Assembly: GCF_900497695.1 (NCBI RefSeq)
Contig: NZ_UIDD01000007.1
Location: 744,001-808,000 of the forward strand
Source of the DNA: Pseudomonas wadenswilerensis
GTDB taxonomy: Bacteria > Pseudomonadota > Gammaproteobacteria > Pseudomonadales > Pseudomonadaceae
DNA length: 64,000 nt
Reading direction: 5' to 3'
In this document: positions 26,422-35,478 of the stretch, piece after piece
Layout: every line of letters begins with the position of its first letter
Position numbering within the stretch: position 1 is the first letter of the stretch
Translations under genes and position numbers: made by a program
Notes under the pieces: model-generated
Seen by the model: only the letters and a program-made list of their open reading frames with translations
What the model was told of the DNA's origin: nothing
Databases searched by the model: none

Positions 26422-27936
26422 TCAACCGTCCTTCTGGCGCAGCAGCAATGCAGCCAGGGCGCAGACGGCCAGGGCCAGGCAGGCCAGGTAGAAGGCATCC
26501 GAGTAGGCCATCAGGTAGGCCTGCTGGCGCACACTGTGGTCAATCAGGCTCAGCGTCTGCATCACCGCCGGCGACTGCACATCGACCAGCCCGTCCGGCA
26601 GGCGCTGCTGCAAGGCGCCATCGAACATCGTCAAGCCCTCGCCGATACGCTCGGAATGAAAACGCTCACGCTGGGACACCAGTTGCGTAAGCAACGCCGT
26701 GCCCACCGCGCCACCGAGGTTACGCAGCATCGAGATCAGCGCCGAGGCCGAGCCCGCCTGGGCCTTGTCCAGGCCTTTGACCGCCAGCACCGAGAGCGCC
26801 ACCATGATCAGCGGCTGGCCGATACCGCGCACCACGGTAGAGGGGATGATCACGTTGGCGGCGGCATCGTCCGACAGGTGCGCCCCCAGCCAGCAGCCCA
26901 GGGCCATGATCGCGAAGCCACTGGCGACCAGCAGTTTAGCGTTGAGCCAGCGCATCAACCGCGGCAGCAACGGCGCCAACAGCAGCTGGACCATGCCGTA
27001 GGCGATCAGGCTGATGCCGATCTCGCGGGCGTTGTAACCCTGCACCAGCGACAAGTAGTTGGGCACCAAAAATACCAGGCCGAACGTCGCCGCGCCGAAC
27101 ACTGCCATGGCCAGGCTGGCGACGCCAAAGTTGTAGCTGGCCAGCAGACGCAGGTTGATGAACGGGCGATCCCCCCATAACTGCCGCTGGATGAACAGCG
27201 CCAGGGCAAAACCGGCAACCAGGCTGAAGGCGATGATGAACGAAGAATCGAACCAGTCCTTGCGCCCGCCCTCTTCCAGCACGATCTGCAACGCCCCCAG
27301 GCCCAGGGCCATGGCGGCGATGCCCAGCCAGTCGGCCTGGCGCAGCTTGCGCCGGTCCCCGGCCTGGGCGCCGATCGACCAGGCCACCGCCGCAATCAGC
27401 GCCACCCCCGGGAGCAACTGCAACAGGAAAATCCAGCGCCATGAATAAGCGTCGGTGAGCCAACCGCCAATCGACGGCCCGGCCGCCTGGGCAACGCTGT
27501 TGGACAGGCTGAACAAGGCCATGCCCAGGGGGATCTTGCTGGCCGGCAGTTCGGTGATGATCAGTTGCATCGACAGCGGAATCAGCACCGCTCCCGAGGC
27601 GCCCTGGATGACCCGGATGGCGATCATCGCCTGCAGGCTTGGCGCCAGGGCGCAACTGACCGAACTGAGCAGAAACACCACCGAGCCCACCAGCATTACC
27701 CGGCGCAGGGAGAACACCTGCACCAGCCAGGCGGTGAGCGGGATCATGGTAATTTCGGCGACCAGATAGGCCGTTGAGATCCACGAACCTTCCTCGAAAC
27801 TGGCACCCAGCGCACCTTCGATCTCCGGCAAGGCGGCGCTGGTGACGTGCACGTTCATCCCGGCCATGAAGCAGCCGAACAAGCCGCCGATTACCGCCAC
27901 CCAGGCGCGTAACGAGACCTTGTCTTCAACTGCCAT
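26422..27936 (-). CDS. EmrB/QacA-type MFS drug exporter (DHA2, 14 TM)
   Basis: The 504-residue inner-membrane protein has about fourteen hydrophobic segments and the DHA2 motifs: GSWISTAYLVAEITMIPLTAWLVQVF (motif D1/A), RVIQGASGAVLIPLSMQLI (motif B), GPSIGGWLTDAYSWRWIFLLQ (motif C). It is the third gene of a leftward operon with an outer-membrane factor and an HlyD-type adaptor. Its start overlaps the adaptor gene by 11 bases. The complete set would pump a hydrophobic or aromatic toxic compound directly out of the cell. Confidence 0.92.
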   Translation of the reverse strand: MAVEDKVSLRAWVAVIGGLFGCFMAGMNVHVTSAALPEIEGALGASFEEGSWISTAYLVAEITMIPLTAWLVQVFSLRRVMLVGSVVFLLSSVSCALAPSLQAMIAIRVIQGASGAVLIPLSMQLIITELPASKIPLGMALFSLSNSVAQAAGPSIGGWLTDAYSWRWIFLLQLLPGVALIAAVAWSIGAQAGDRRKLRQADWLGIAAMALGLGALQIVLEEGGRKDWFDSSFIIAFSLVAGFALALFIQRQLWGDRPFINLRLLASYNFGVASLAMAVFGAATFGLVFLVPNYLSLVQGYNAREIGISLIAYGMVQLLLAPLLPRLMRWLNAKLLVASGFAIMALGCWLGAHLSDDAAANVIIPSTVVRGIGQPLIMVALSVLAVKGLDKAQAGSASALISMLRNLGGAVGTALLTQLVSQRERFHSERIGEGLTMFDGALQQRLPDGLVDVQSPAVMQTLSLIDHSVRQQAYLMAYSDAFYLACLALAVCALAALLLRQKDG

Positions 27937-29053
27937 GGCGAGCCTCGCGGGTATCGACCGTGGCGATCACCGACATACCGGGCAGCAGTTGCGCTTCACC
28001 GGCGGGCGGCGCATCGAGCTGGATGCGTACCGGGAAGCGCTGGACGATCTTGGTGAAGTTGCCAGTGGCGTTGTCGGGCGGCAGCAGCGCGAACACCGCG
28101 CCGGAGCCGGGCGACACGCTGTCGACGGTCCCCTGCCAGTGACGGCCAAACGTGTCGACTTCCAGGGTGACCCGCTGGCCGGGGCGCAAGTGCTCAAGCT
28201 GGGTTTCCTTGTAGTTGGCGACCACATAGGCCTGAGCCACCGGCACCACCGCCAGCAACGGCAAACCGGGGGTGACGTACTGCTGCTGGCGAACCTTGCG
28301 CTGGCCGACCACGCCATCGAAAGGCGCGCGAATCTCGGTGTCGGCCAGGGCATTCTCGGCCAGACCCAACTCCGCTTCGGCCTGCTCCAGCGCAGCCTGG
28401 CGCGAAGCCAGGTCGGCCCGAGCCTGTTGCCGCTGGCTGCTCAGCACCTGTTGCCGCGCCTGCTGGCGCTCAAGCTCGGCAGCGGCCCCGCGTAACAGCG
28501 CCTGGGCTTTGACCCGGCTGGCGGTGGCGCTTTCCAGGCGTTGGGCGCTGGCGGCTTGTTGCCCGGCCAGTTGCCGGTAGCGCTGCCAGTCGAGTTGCGC
28601 ACGCCGGGCCTCGCCTTCACTGGCAGCGCGTTCGGCCTGGGCACGGGCGATGGCCTGGCGCTGCTCATCAAGTTGCGCGCCAAAGGTAACCAGGTGCGCC
28701 TGTTGTGCCTGCACTGCCGCTGCGCTGGCGGCCTGTTGCGCGCGGGCCTGGCGCAAGCGCTGCCGGTAGTCGCGATCGTCCAGGCGCACCAGCACGTCGC
28801 CGGCCTTGACCCTGGCGTTGTCGGCCACGCGCACCTCGGTGACATAGCCTGCCACCCGCGCGCTGACCGGTGCCCAGTCGGCACGCACATAGGCGTCGTC
28901 GGTCTGTTCAAAGAAGCGCGCGCTGCTCCACCAGTAACCGCCATAGGCCAGCACGGCCAACAACCCGGCAGCGCCGAGCACATGGATGGCTTGCCGGCGG
29001 CGGGTCAGTTTCACGCTGACAATCTGCGGATCAGGGCTAACGGCCTGGTTCAT
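27926..29053 (-). CDS. HlyD/EmrA-type membrane fusion protein
   Basis: The 375-residue adaptor has a cytoplasmic N-terminus, one membrane helix (about 29-47), then lipoyl-type half domains: SARVAGYVTEVRVADNARVKAGDVLVRLDDRDY on one side, TEIRAPFDGVVGQRKVRQQQYVTPGLPLLAVVP on the other. A long coiled-coil hairpin rich in Ala/Gln/Arg (about 95-215) lies between them. It bridges the MFS pump and the outer-membrane channel in the periplasm. It overlaps the outer-membrane gene by four bases (ATGA). Confidence 0.93.
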   Translation of the reverse strand: MNQAVSPDPQIVSVKLTRRRQAIHVLGAAGLLAVLAYGGYWWSSARFFEQTDDAYVRADWAPVSARVAGYVTEVRVADNARVKAGDVLVRLDDRDYRQRLRQARAQQAASAAAVQAQQAHLVTFGAQLDEQRQAIARAQAERAASEGEARRAQLDWQRYRQLAGQQAASAQRLESATASRVKAQALLRGAAAELERQQARQQVLSSQRQQARADLASRQAALEQAEAELGLAENALADTEIRAPFDGVVGQRKVRQQQYVTPGLPLLAVVPVAQAYVVANYKETQLEHLRPGQRVTLEVDTFGRHWQGTVDSVSPGSGAVFALLPPDNATGNFTKIVQRFPVRIQLDAPPAGEAQLLPGMSVIATVDTREARHGS

Positions 29054-30507
29054 GGGCGGGCTCCGGTGTGCAAGGCAAGGGATCGAGGGGTGTGGACACG
29101 CTGCCAGCCGCCACCGAGGGCACGGAACAGCGCGACCTGGCGCTCCAGCAGGCGCAAGTCGGCTTCGGCCAGTTCGGCCTGCTGGCGGACCAGGGTGCGT
29201 TGACTGTCGAGCAGCTCCAGGCCATCCACGGCGCCGGCGTCCAGGCTCAGCCGGGCCAGTTCATAGGCGCGCTGGCTCTGGGCCGTGGCGCGGGCCAATG
29301 CCGCGCGCTGCTGGCGTTCTCCGGCATACAGCGCCAAGGCCTGCTCGGTGTCGCGCAAGGCTTCCAGCACCACGCTGTCGAAACGCGCCAGGGCACCCTC
29401 GCTGCTCGCTTGCGCTTGCTCGACCCGGGCATGGGCCTGCTCGCGGTTGGGAAAGCGCCAACTGATCAAGGGGCCGATGGCAAAGGTCAGCGCCTTGCTG
29501 TCACCCATCGCACCGAAGGATGCCGCTGAAGATTCCAGTGCCGCGCCAAAGTGCACCTGCGGATACAGTTCGGCTTTGGCGGTGTCGATCCGTGCCCGAG
29601 CGGCGAACAATTGGCGTTCGGCCTGGCGGATATCCGGGCGGCGTTGCAGCAGGCTCCAGGCGTCGCCCACTGGCAATGGCCGGGCAATGCTGGGCAGGCG
29701 CTGGCAATGGCTGGCCTGTTGATCCAGGTGTTGCGGCGGCTGGCCACTGAGTACCGCCAGCTCGAACAAGGCGGCCTGGCGCTGGCCCTGCAACCGGGGC
29801 AACAACGCGCGGGTCTGCTCCAGCAGGCTTTGCTGGCGGCTGACATCCAGCTCGGTGAGGACCCCGGCGGCTTGTTGCCGGCGCGTCAGGTCCAGGCTGC
29901 TTTGCAGCAACGCCACTGACTGCTGCTGCACCTCGCGGCGAGCGCCCAGGGCACACACCCGCAAATACGCACGCGTGGTTTGCGCCGCGACGCTGACCCG
30001 CAACAGGTCACGGGCGGCCTGCGCCGCTTCAGCATCGGCGCGGGCCGCAACGATGCCAGCGGCAACCCGGCCCCACAGATCAAGCTCGTAATCCAGGCCC
30101 CATTGCGCTTCATGCTTGAACTGGCTGTCCGCATGGCTGGCGGTGGCGTCTGCCAGGGTCTGGTCATCCCCATCACGGCCGTAGCGGTAGCCATAACCCA
30201 GCCGTGTGGTTGGCCAGCGCCCGGCGGCGGCACCACGCAGGCCGCCAAGCAACACCTGCACATTCGCCTGGGCAGCGGCCAGCTCGCGGTTATGCGCAAG
30301 GGCTGCGTTTACCAGGCGATCCAGCTGCGGGTCCTGGTACAGCGACCACCAATCCTGCGGTAACGCATCCGCACGCGTATCCGCGGTGCGGCTCAGCTCG
30401 ACTGCAGGCCGCTGCGCCGCGGTCAGCACCCGGCCCTCGTCGAAATGACTACACGCACCGCTCAGCACGGCTCCCACGCACAGCAACGGCCAACGCGCCT
30501 GTCCCAT
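29050..30507 (-). CDS. NodT/OprM-family outer-membrane efflux lipoprotein
   Basis: The 485-residue protein starts with a lipoprotein-like signal ending LSGAC (Cys19). It has the duplicated OEP domains, with the typical DWWSLYQDPQLDRLVNAALAHNRELAAAQANV and later RPDIRQAERQLFAARARIDTAKAELYPQVHF. It would form the trimeric channel through the outer membrane. GGAGAAGCAGC lies before the ATG. It is the first gene of the efflux operon. The 105 bases before it contain the promoter region but no repeated operator that I can pick out. Confidence 0.93.
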   Translation of the reverse strand: MGQARWPLLCVGAVLSGACSHFDEGRVLTAAQRPAVELSRTADTRADALPQDWWSLYQDPQLDRLVNAALAHNRELAAAQANVQVLLGGLRGAAAGRWPTTRLGYGYRYGRDGDDQTLADATASHADSQFKHEAQWGLDYELDLWGRVAAGIVAARADAEAAQAARDLLRVSVAAQTTRAYLRVCALGARREVQQQSVALLQSSLDLTRRQQAAGVLTELDVSRQQSLLEQTRALLPRLQGQRQAALFELAVLSGQPPQHLDQQASHCQRLPSIARPLPVGDAWSLLQRRPDIRQAERQLFAARARIDTAKAELYPQVHFGAALESSAASFGAMGDSKALTFAIGPLISWRFPNREQAHARVEQAQASSEGALARFDSVVLEALRDTEQALALYAGERQQRAALARATAQSQRAYELARLSLDAGAVDGLELLDSQRTLVRQQAELAEADLRLLERQVALFRALGGGWQRVHTPRSLALHTGARP

Positions 30508-30612
30508 GCTGCTTCTCCTGTTGTTGTCATTGGAGGAGCAGCTTAGGCAAAGGCGCGCTGTCGTTCGCTCGCGATAAGGCCAGCTATCGTCGCAAAATGG
30601 ACAACAGCCAGA

Positions 30613-31485
30613 TCAACCCAGCAGGAAGGCCTCGACCCGCTCACTGCACGCCGCCGGATCTTCCTGCATGAAGCAGTGCCCGCCCGGCACCTGGGTCGCG
30701 GTCACCTGGCGATTGACCTGGGCCCAGCGTTGTACCGATTGCGGCACGAAGGGATAGGTGGATTCGCCATAGAGCACCAGGCTCGGAGTGGCCACCTGGG
30801 TCAACGAAGCCCACATGCGCCGGGGGAAGGAGCTGAAGATTTCCACTTCACGGCTGGGCCGGCACTTGAGCACCACGCCTTCACCGCAATCGCCGATGGC
30901 GTGTTCGATATAGGACTGCAACGCCGATTCGCTCCAGCCCTTGAAGATCCCCCGCCCCTCCAGCGACGCCCGTGCCGTGCCGCGATCAGGCCAATGGCTG
31001 CGACGGGTGGCGGCCTTGCGTGCCAGGGCATGACGACGGTGCAGGCCGACCAGCGCGGCGGCCCCCATGATGCCCATCATCGCCCGGGTAAACAGCACCG
31101 GGTCGAGCAGCACCGCGCGCTGGAACAGCTGTGGCTGCTGCGCCAGCATCAAGCCGGTGAGCACCCCGCCAAAACTGTGGCCGACGGCAAAACGCGGCAC
31201 CTCGCCGTACTCGCCACGGCCCGCTTCGAAGGCCTCGATGGCCAGCTGCGCAGTGCGATTCCAGCCAGCAAACGGGCCGCCATGGTCACTGTCGCCATGG
31301 CCCTGGACATCGCACAGCCATAGGTCGAACTGTTCGGCCAGGCGCGCCAGCAACGGCTGGTAGGCCAGGCAGCAAAAGCCGTTGCCGTGCAGAAAATGCA
31401 GCAACGGTTTGCCACTGGCCGGGGAGCGCCAGCCGCGCAGGGTGAAGCCAGCACTTGTGTCATGGGACCAGGGAATCAACTGCAT
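30613..31485 (-). CDS. Alpha/beta-hydrolase
   Basis: The 290-residue protein has LHFLHGNGFCCLAYQPLL (oxyanion HGNG), nucleophile Ser104 in VGHSFGGVLTG, an acidic residue in LYGESTYPFVPQSV and His in VPGGHCFMQED, forming a complete set. Substrate is unknown; the basic insert (HRRHALARKAATRRSHWPDR) forms the lid. It lies 17 bases after the LysE gene on the same strand, so the two may be co-transcribed. It precedes the efflux operon by 105 bases. Confidence 0.82.
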   Translation of the reverse strand: MQLIPWSHDTSAGFTLRGWRSPASGKPLLHFLHGNGFCCLAYQPLLARLAEQFDLWLCDVQGHGDSDHGGPFAGWNRTAQLAIEAFEAGRGEYGEVPRFAVGHSFGGVLTGLMLAQQPQLFQRAVLLDPVLFTRAMMGIMGAAALVGLHRRHALARKAATRRSHWPDRGTARASLEGRGIFKGWSESALQSYIEHAIGDCGEGVVLKCRPSREVEIFSSFPRRMWASLTQVATPSLVLYGESTYPFVPQSVQRWAQVNRQVTATQVPGGHCFMQEDPAACSERVEAFLLG

Positions 31486-31502
31486 GTGCCAGCGTACTCA
31501 CG

Positions 31503-32132
31503 TCAGGAAAAACTCGATTCTACAAACAGCAAGGGGTACAGGGATATCACCAGCAGCGCCGCCATCAGCAAATTGAACAGCATCAGCCAGCGCGGGTTCT
31601 GCAGCACCGTGCGCAAGGCGCTGCCAAACATCACCCAGACGCACACGCTGGGCAGGTTGACCAGGGCGAACACGGTGGCGATGACGATGACGTTGGTGAC
31701 GTAGCCCTGGGCCGGGGTGTAGGTGGTAATTGCGCCCACGGCCATGACCCAGGCTTTCGGGTTGACCCACTGGAATGCCGCCGCGCCCCAGAAGCCCAGG
31801 GGCTTGCGGCTGGCCGAGTCGCTGACCGACAGCGGCCCGGATGTGGCAATCTTCCACGCCAGGTACAGCAGGTAGGCGGCGCCGACATAGCGCAGCACGG
31901 TGTAGATCGGCGGGTAGGCCTTGAACACTTCGCCCAGGCCGAAACCCACCGCCAGGACCATGACCATGAAGCCCACGCTGATGCCCAGTGCATGGGGAAT
32001 CGAACGGCGCACGCCGAAGTTCACTCCGGAGGCCAGCAACATGGTGTTGTTGGGCCCCGGGGTGATCGAGGAAACGAAGGCGAACAGTACGAAGGCAGTG
32101 ATCAGGTCCAGTGAGCTGAGCATGGCAGGCAT
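31503..32132 (-). CDS. LysE/RhtB-family exporter
   Basis: The 209-residue membrane protein has six hydrophobic segments and the family signature SITPGPNNTMLLASGVNFGVRRSIPHALGISVGF. A second ATG three codons in (32123) is an equally good start. RhtB members export amino acids or homoserine lactones from the cytosol. The next gene downstream is the alpha/beta-hydrolase. No regulator is adjacent. Confidence 0.88.
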   Translation of the reverse strand: MPAMLSSLDLITAFVLFAFVSSITPGPNNTMLLASGVNFGVRRSIPHALGISVGFMVMVLAVGFGLGEVFKAYPPIYTVLRYVGAAYLLYLAWKIATSGPLSVSDSASRKPLGFWGAAAFQWVNPKAWVMAVGAITTYTPAQGYVTNVIVIATVFALVNLPSVCVWVMFGSALRTVLQNPRWLMLFNLLMAALLVISLYPLLFVESSFS

Positions 32133-32230
32133 CCGGTTTTTTTATTGGGCTGCACTGACACTATCGGAGTCCCGACCCGCCTCGACCATACAGTTAGTGA
32201 AAATAATGCCGCTACACTTGACTGTCCTGC

Positions 32231-32821
32231 TTAGCCCAACGCTTCCACTACGAACTCCAGGCGGTCCTGGCCGAAGAACATCTGCTCGCCGACAAAACAC
32301 GTGGGGGCACCGAACACGCCTCGGCGCACCGCTTCTTCAGTCGCATCCTTGAGCGCGGCCTTGACCTCGGGCTCGGCCGTCCAGGCCTGGTACTGCTCGG
32401 GGTCGAAACCGGCCGCTTGCAGCACACCCGCCAATACCTGCAGGTCGCCAAGATTACGCTGCTGCACCCACAGGGCCTGGAACATCGCACTCAGGTAAGC
32501 CTCGAAACGCTGCGGTTGATAGCGCTGCACGGCAACGGTGCCGCGCATCAGGCCCAGGGTATTGATCGGAAAACCCGGTGGCAACGCCAGGGTCACGCCA
32601 TAGCGCTTGGCGTAGCGCTGAAAGTCGACGAACACATGCCGGGCCTTGGCCGGCACCATCACCGGCGAGGCATTGCCGGTGGCCTGAAACACCCCGCCCA
32701 GCAACATCGGCCGGTACACCAGTTGCGCATCGTGCCGGGCGCAGAGGCTTGGCAGTTGGGTCCAGGCCAGGTAGCTGGCCGGGCTGCCCAGATCAAAGAA
32801 GAATTCGACAGTCTTGCTCAT
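32231..32821 (-). CDS. DsbA-fold 2-hydroxychromene-2-carboxylate isomerase-like protein
   Basis: I start at 32821 (MSKTVEFFFDLGSPASYLAW), with GAAAGGAAC upstream, giving 196 residues. It has the DsbA/GST-kappa fold pattern of HCCA isomerase: FDLGSPASYLAW with the Ser used in place of a CxxC cysteine, and the C-terminal GVFGAPTCFVGEQMFFGQDRLEFV. HCCA isomerases act in naphthalene and related ring degradation with glutathione. No other aromatic genes are nearby. The closest partner is the SDR gene 47 bases upstream. Confidence 0.82.
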   Translation of the reverse strand: MSKTVEFFFDLGSPASYLAWTQLPSLCARHDAQLVYRPMLLGGVFQATGNASPVMVPAKARHVFVDFQRYAKRYGVTLALPPGFPINTLGLMRGTVAVQRYQPQRFEAYLSAMFQALWVQQRNLGDLQVLAGVLQAAGFDPEQYQAWTAEPEVKAALKDATEEAVRRGVFGAPTCFVGEQMFFGQDRLEFVVEALG

Positions 32822-32868
32822 GTGCAGCAGTTCCTTTCTTGTTGTTATACGGGTTGTTGTGAGAGGGC

Positions 32869-33600
32869 TTACCAGCGTTCCATCCACGGCCGCAGGTCGA
32901 GTTCGAAGGTCCAGGCATCGCGGGGCTGGCTGTGCAGGAACCAGTAGCTGTCGGCGATATGCTGCGGGTCGAGAATGCCGTCCTGGTCCTTGAGTGCATA
33001 GCGCTCGGGGAAGCTGTCGCGGATGAACGCGGTATCGATGGCTCCGTCCACCACCACATGGGCGACATGAATATTGCGCGGCCCAAGCTCGCGGGCCATG
33101 CTCTGGGCCAGGGCGCGAATGCCATGCTTGGCGCCGGCGAAGGCGGCAAACCCGGCAGCGCCGCGCAAGCCGGCGGTGGCACCGGTAAACAGGATAGTCC
33201 CGCGCTCACGGGTGACCATGCGCCGCGCGACGGCCTGAGCGGTCAAGAAGCCGGCGAAACAGGCCATTTCCCAGATCTTGAAGTACTTGCGCGCGGTCTC
33301 GTCGAGAATGCTGCAGGGCACATTGGCGCCGATGTTGAAGACAAAGGCTTCGATCGGGCCGAGGGTGCTTTCGATCTCCTCAACCAGCGCGGCCACCTCC
33401 TCTTCCTTACGCGCGTCCGAGGCAAAACCATGAGCCTCGCCGCCGGCGGCGCGGATCTCATCCACCAGCGGCTGCAGCTTGTCGGCACTGCGCCGGGTCA
33501 CACAGGCGACATAACCTTCGCGGGCAAAACGCTTGGCAATCGCGCCGCCGGTTGCATCGCCGGCCCCTACCACCAGTACCACCTTCTTGCCTTGGGTCAT
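32869..33600 (-). CDS. Short-chain dehydrogenase-like protein with Tyr-to-Phe change
   Basis: The 243-residue protein has the SDR cofactor motif VVGAGDATGGAIAKRF (TGxxxGxG-like), FNIGAN in the NNAG position and a conserved lysine in FAGAKHGIRAL. The catalytic tyrosine of YxxxK appears as Phe (F-A-G-A-K). A catalytic Ser in the usual place is represented by the Thr of LFTGATAG. The classical proton donor is therefore missing, so it may have a modified reaction or only bind the cofactor. It is paired with the DsbA-fold gene and divergent from TetR at 33692. Confidence 0.8.
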   Translation of the reverse strand: MTQGKKVVLVVGAGDATGGAIAKRFAREGYVACVTRRSADKLQPLVDEIRAAGGEAHGFASDARKEEEVAALVEEIESTLGPIEAFVFNIGANVPCSILDETARKYFKIWEMACFAGFLTAQAVARRMVTRERGTILFTGATAGLRGAAGFAAFAGAKHGIRALAQSMARELGPRNIHVAHVVVDGAIDTAFIRDSFPERYALKDQDGILDPQHIADSYWFLHSQPRDAWTFELDLRPWMERW

Positions 33601-33612
33601 CTGTCGCCTCCA

Positions 33613-33638
33613 TTAGTAAACGATCATTTAGTAAACGA
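33613..33638. promoter_or_regulatory. Tandem TetR-type operator between SDR and TetR
   Basis: TTAGTAAACGA occurs twice (33613-33623 and 33628-33638), offset by 15 bases, with ATCATT-type spacer. A central part AAACGATCATTT is close to a palindrome (ideal AAACGATCGTTT). It lies between the divergent SDR (start 33600) and TetR (start 33692) genes and is the obvious binding site of that TetR protein. Confidence 0.65.
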
Positions 33639-33691
33639 ACGCTATGCTATGATTCAGGCTTCGTCAAGCCAGCCCTGCGGAGATTGCCGGC

Positions 33692-34246
33692 GTGCGCTAT
33701 TCCACCCAGCACAAGGAACAAACCCGGCAAAAGTTGCTGGAGAGCAGCGGCGCCCTGGCCAAGCGCGGCGGCTTCGCTGCCACGGGTGTGGCCGGGCTGA
33801 TGAAGGCCATCGGCCTGACCGGTGGCGCTTTCTACAACCACTTCCCGTCCAAGGACGACCTGTTCAGCGAAGTGGTACGCCGCGAGCTGTCCCAGAGCCC
33901 CATCGCCCAGCAGCCGATGAACCGTGCGCGGCTGGAGCGCTGCCTGGATCAATACCTGAGCATGGCTCATCTGCACAATGTCGAAGGCGGTTGCGCGATA
34001 CCAACCCTGGGCGCGGAAATCGCCCGTGCCGAGCAACCGGTGCGTGCAGAAGCCGAACACTGGCTGTGCAGCCTGCAGCAAGCCTGGGCGCAAACCCTCG
34101 AAGACCCGGGCCTGGCCTGGGCGCTGATCAGCCAGTGCGTGGGCGCACTGGTGATTGCGCGCATGCTCGCCAGCGAGCCGATTCAGGAACAGGTGCTCAA
34201 GGCCTCCCGCGACTTTATTGCCGGGGCTTTGCATGAAGCCTCTTGA
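33692..34246 (+). CDS. TetR/AcrR-family repressor
   Basis: The GTG start at 33692 follows GCCGGC. The 184-residue protein has the HTH RQKLLESSGALAKRGGFAATGVAGLMKAIGLTGGAFYNHFPSKDDLF, typical of the NemR/YcdC-like TetR group. It has a Cys in the ligand region (VEGGCAIPTLGAEIAR), which suits detection of electrophiles. It should repress the divergent SDR/DsbA-fold operon through the tandem site. Its last 14 bases overlap the start of the HELHH gene. Confidence 0.85.
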   Translation: MRYSTQHKEQTRQKLLESSGALAKRGGFAATGVAGLMKAIGLTGGAFYNHFPSKDDLFSEVVRRELSQSPIAQQPMNRARLERCLDQYLSMAHLHNVEGGCAIPTLGAEIARAEQPVRAEAEHWLCSLQQAWAQTLEDPGLAWALISQCVGALVIARMLASEPIQEQVLKASRDFIAGALHEAS

Positions 34247-34829
34247 GTCGCTATTGCTGAGCTTTGCCCTGACTGCCCCGCTCACCGCCCTCGCCGCCTG
34301 CCCGGCCGGCCAGTACGAAATCTGCCTGGGCAGTTGCATCTGCTCGCCCATCGACCCGGGCCAGGCCGGCACCGTGCTCGACGACCTCGGGCGCATGGCC
34401 AGCAGTTCCCTGGCCCTGGCCTTGCAGCAGGCGCGCGATACTGCGGCGGCCGGCACGGTGCTGCCGATCCCCCTGCACATCCGCGCCCAGCTCGAACCGT
34501 TCTATGACTTCCAGGTGCTCGACGCGGCGCGCTACAAGGTCGGCGATCAACAGGCCCTGGACAGCGCCAATGCCCTGCTGCAGAACCCCGACGTCAACGC
34601 CGTGACCCTGATCGACATCATCGTCTTTCGCAACGAAGCCGACGCCCAGGACAACGTCGCGCTCTGGGCCCACGAACTGCACCATGTGCAGCAGTACCAG
34701 CAATGGGGAGTGGCGGAGTTCGCCCGGCGCTACTCGCGCGACTTCGACGCCGTCGAAACGCCGGCCTACGAAATCCAGGCAAAGGTCAGCAAGGCCCTGC
34801 GTGAGCGGGCCTCCGGCCAGGCGCGCTGA
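34233..34829 (+). CDS. Periplasmic HExxH protein (DUF4157-like)
   Basis: The 198-residue protein starts at 34233 inside the TetR 3' end. It has a signal peptide (MKPLESLLLSFALTAPLTALAA) and then a short cysteine-rich stretch CPAGQYEICLGSCICSP that could form disulfides. The motif WAHELHHVQQYQQWG contains HELHH (residues 147-151), a zinc-protease signature, with the following QYQ...G region as in eCIS/DUF4157 proteins. Activity is plausible but not shown. The overlap with TetR suggests co-expression. The same convergent region holds the second TetR gene. Confidence 0.75.
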   Translation: MKPLESLLLSFALTAPLTALAACPAGQYEICLGSCICSPIDPGQAGTVLDDLGRMASSSLALALQQARDTAAAGTVLPIPLHIRAQLEPFYDFQVLDAARYKVGDQQALDSANALLQNPDVNAVTLIDIIVFRNEADAQDNVALWAHELHHVQQYQQWGVAEFARRYSRDFDAVETPAYEIQAKVSKALRERASGQAR

Positions 34830-34830
34830 A

Positions 34831-35442
34831 TCAGGCCTGGGCCGCGCGCAGTGCGCTTAGTGCCGGTTTGATCATCGCCTGCAGGCGCGCCGTGGCAATG
34901 CCGTCGCGGGCCTGGATGGCAATGCCGTGCAGCAAGGTGGCGAACAGGTCGCCCAGTGCCTGCGGATCGGCATCGGCCTTGAGCTCGCCACGCCCATGGG
35001 CCTGCTGCAGCAAGTCGATGATCGACTGGGTGCGCTGGCGGCGCAGCTCGCTCATCCAGTCGAGCACGCCGCTGATATCCGGCCCGCCGCTGGCGGTCGA
35101 TGACACCGCCAGGCAACCGCGCGGGCCGTCCGCCGCGGTGTAGGTGGCGATGGCCTCAAGGAGGATTTGCTCCACGGCCTGGCCCACTGCCAGGTCGCGG
35201 TGGATGACCCGCTCGGCAAAGCCGCCCTGCTCGGCCAGGTACAGCGCCACCACTTCGCGAAACAGCTGCTCCTTGCTGCCAAAGGCGGCGTAGATGCGCG
35301 CCGAGGCAATGCCTAGGGCACTGACCAGCAGGGCCATCGAAGTGCCTTCGTAACCGTATTGCCAGAAGGTCGCCAGGGCCTTGTGCAAGGCCTGGTCGCG
35401 ATCGAATTCCCGGGGACGTCCGGCCATGGGTTGTGTGTCCAT
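34831..35442 (-). CDS. TetR-family repressor of the TIM-barrel operon
   Basis: The protein shows the TetR HTH QALHKALATFWQYGYEGTSMALLVSALGIASARIYAAFGSKEQLFREVV, and the C-terminal domain of the AcrR group (GCLAVSSTASGGPD). I choose 35442 (MDTQPMAGRP); the ATG at 35427 is also possible. It is divergent from the isomerase gene at 35538, and the perfect palindrome between them is likely its operator. The downstream HELHH gene is convergent. Confidence 0.85.
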   Translation of the reverse strand: MDTQPMAGRPREFDRDQALHKALATFWQYGYEGTSMALLVSALGIASARIYAAFGSKEQLFREVVALYLAEQGGFAERVIHRDLAVGQAVEQILLEAIATYTAADGPRGCLAVSSTASGGPDISGVLDWMSELRRQRTQSIIDLLQQAHGRGELKADADPQALGDLFATLLHGIAIQARDGIATARLQAMIKPALSALRAAQA

Positions 35443-35478
35443 CAAATCAGGTGTGGCGGATTCTACCCTGCAAAACAG

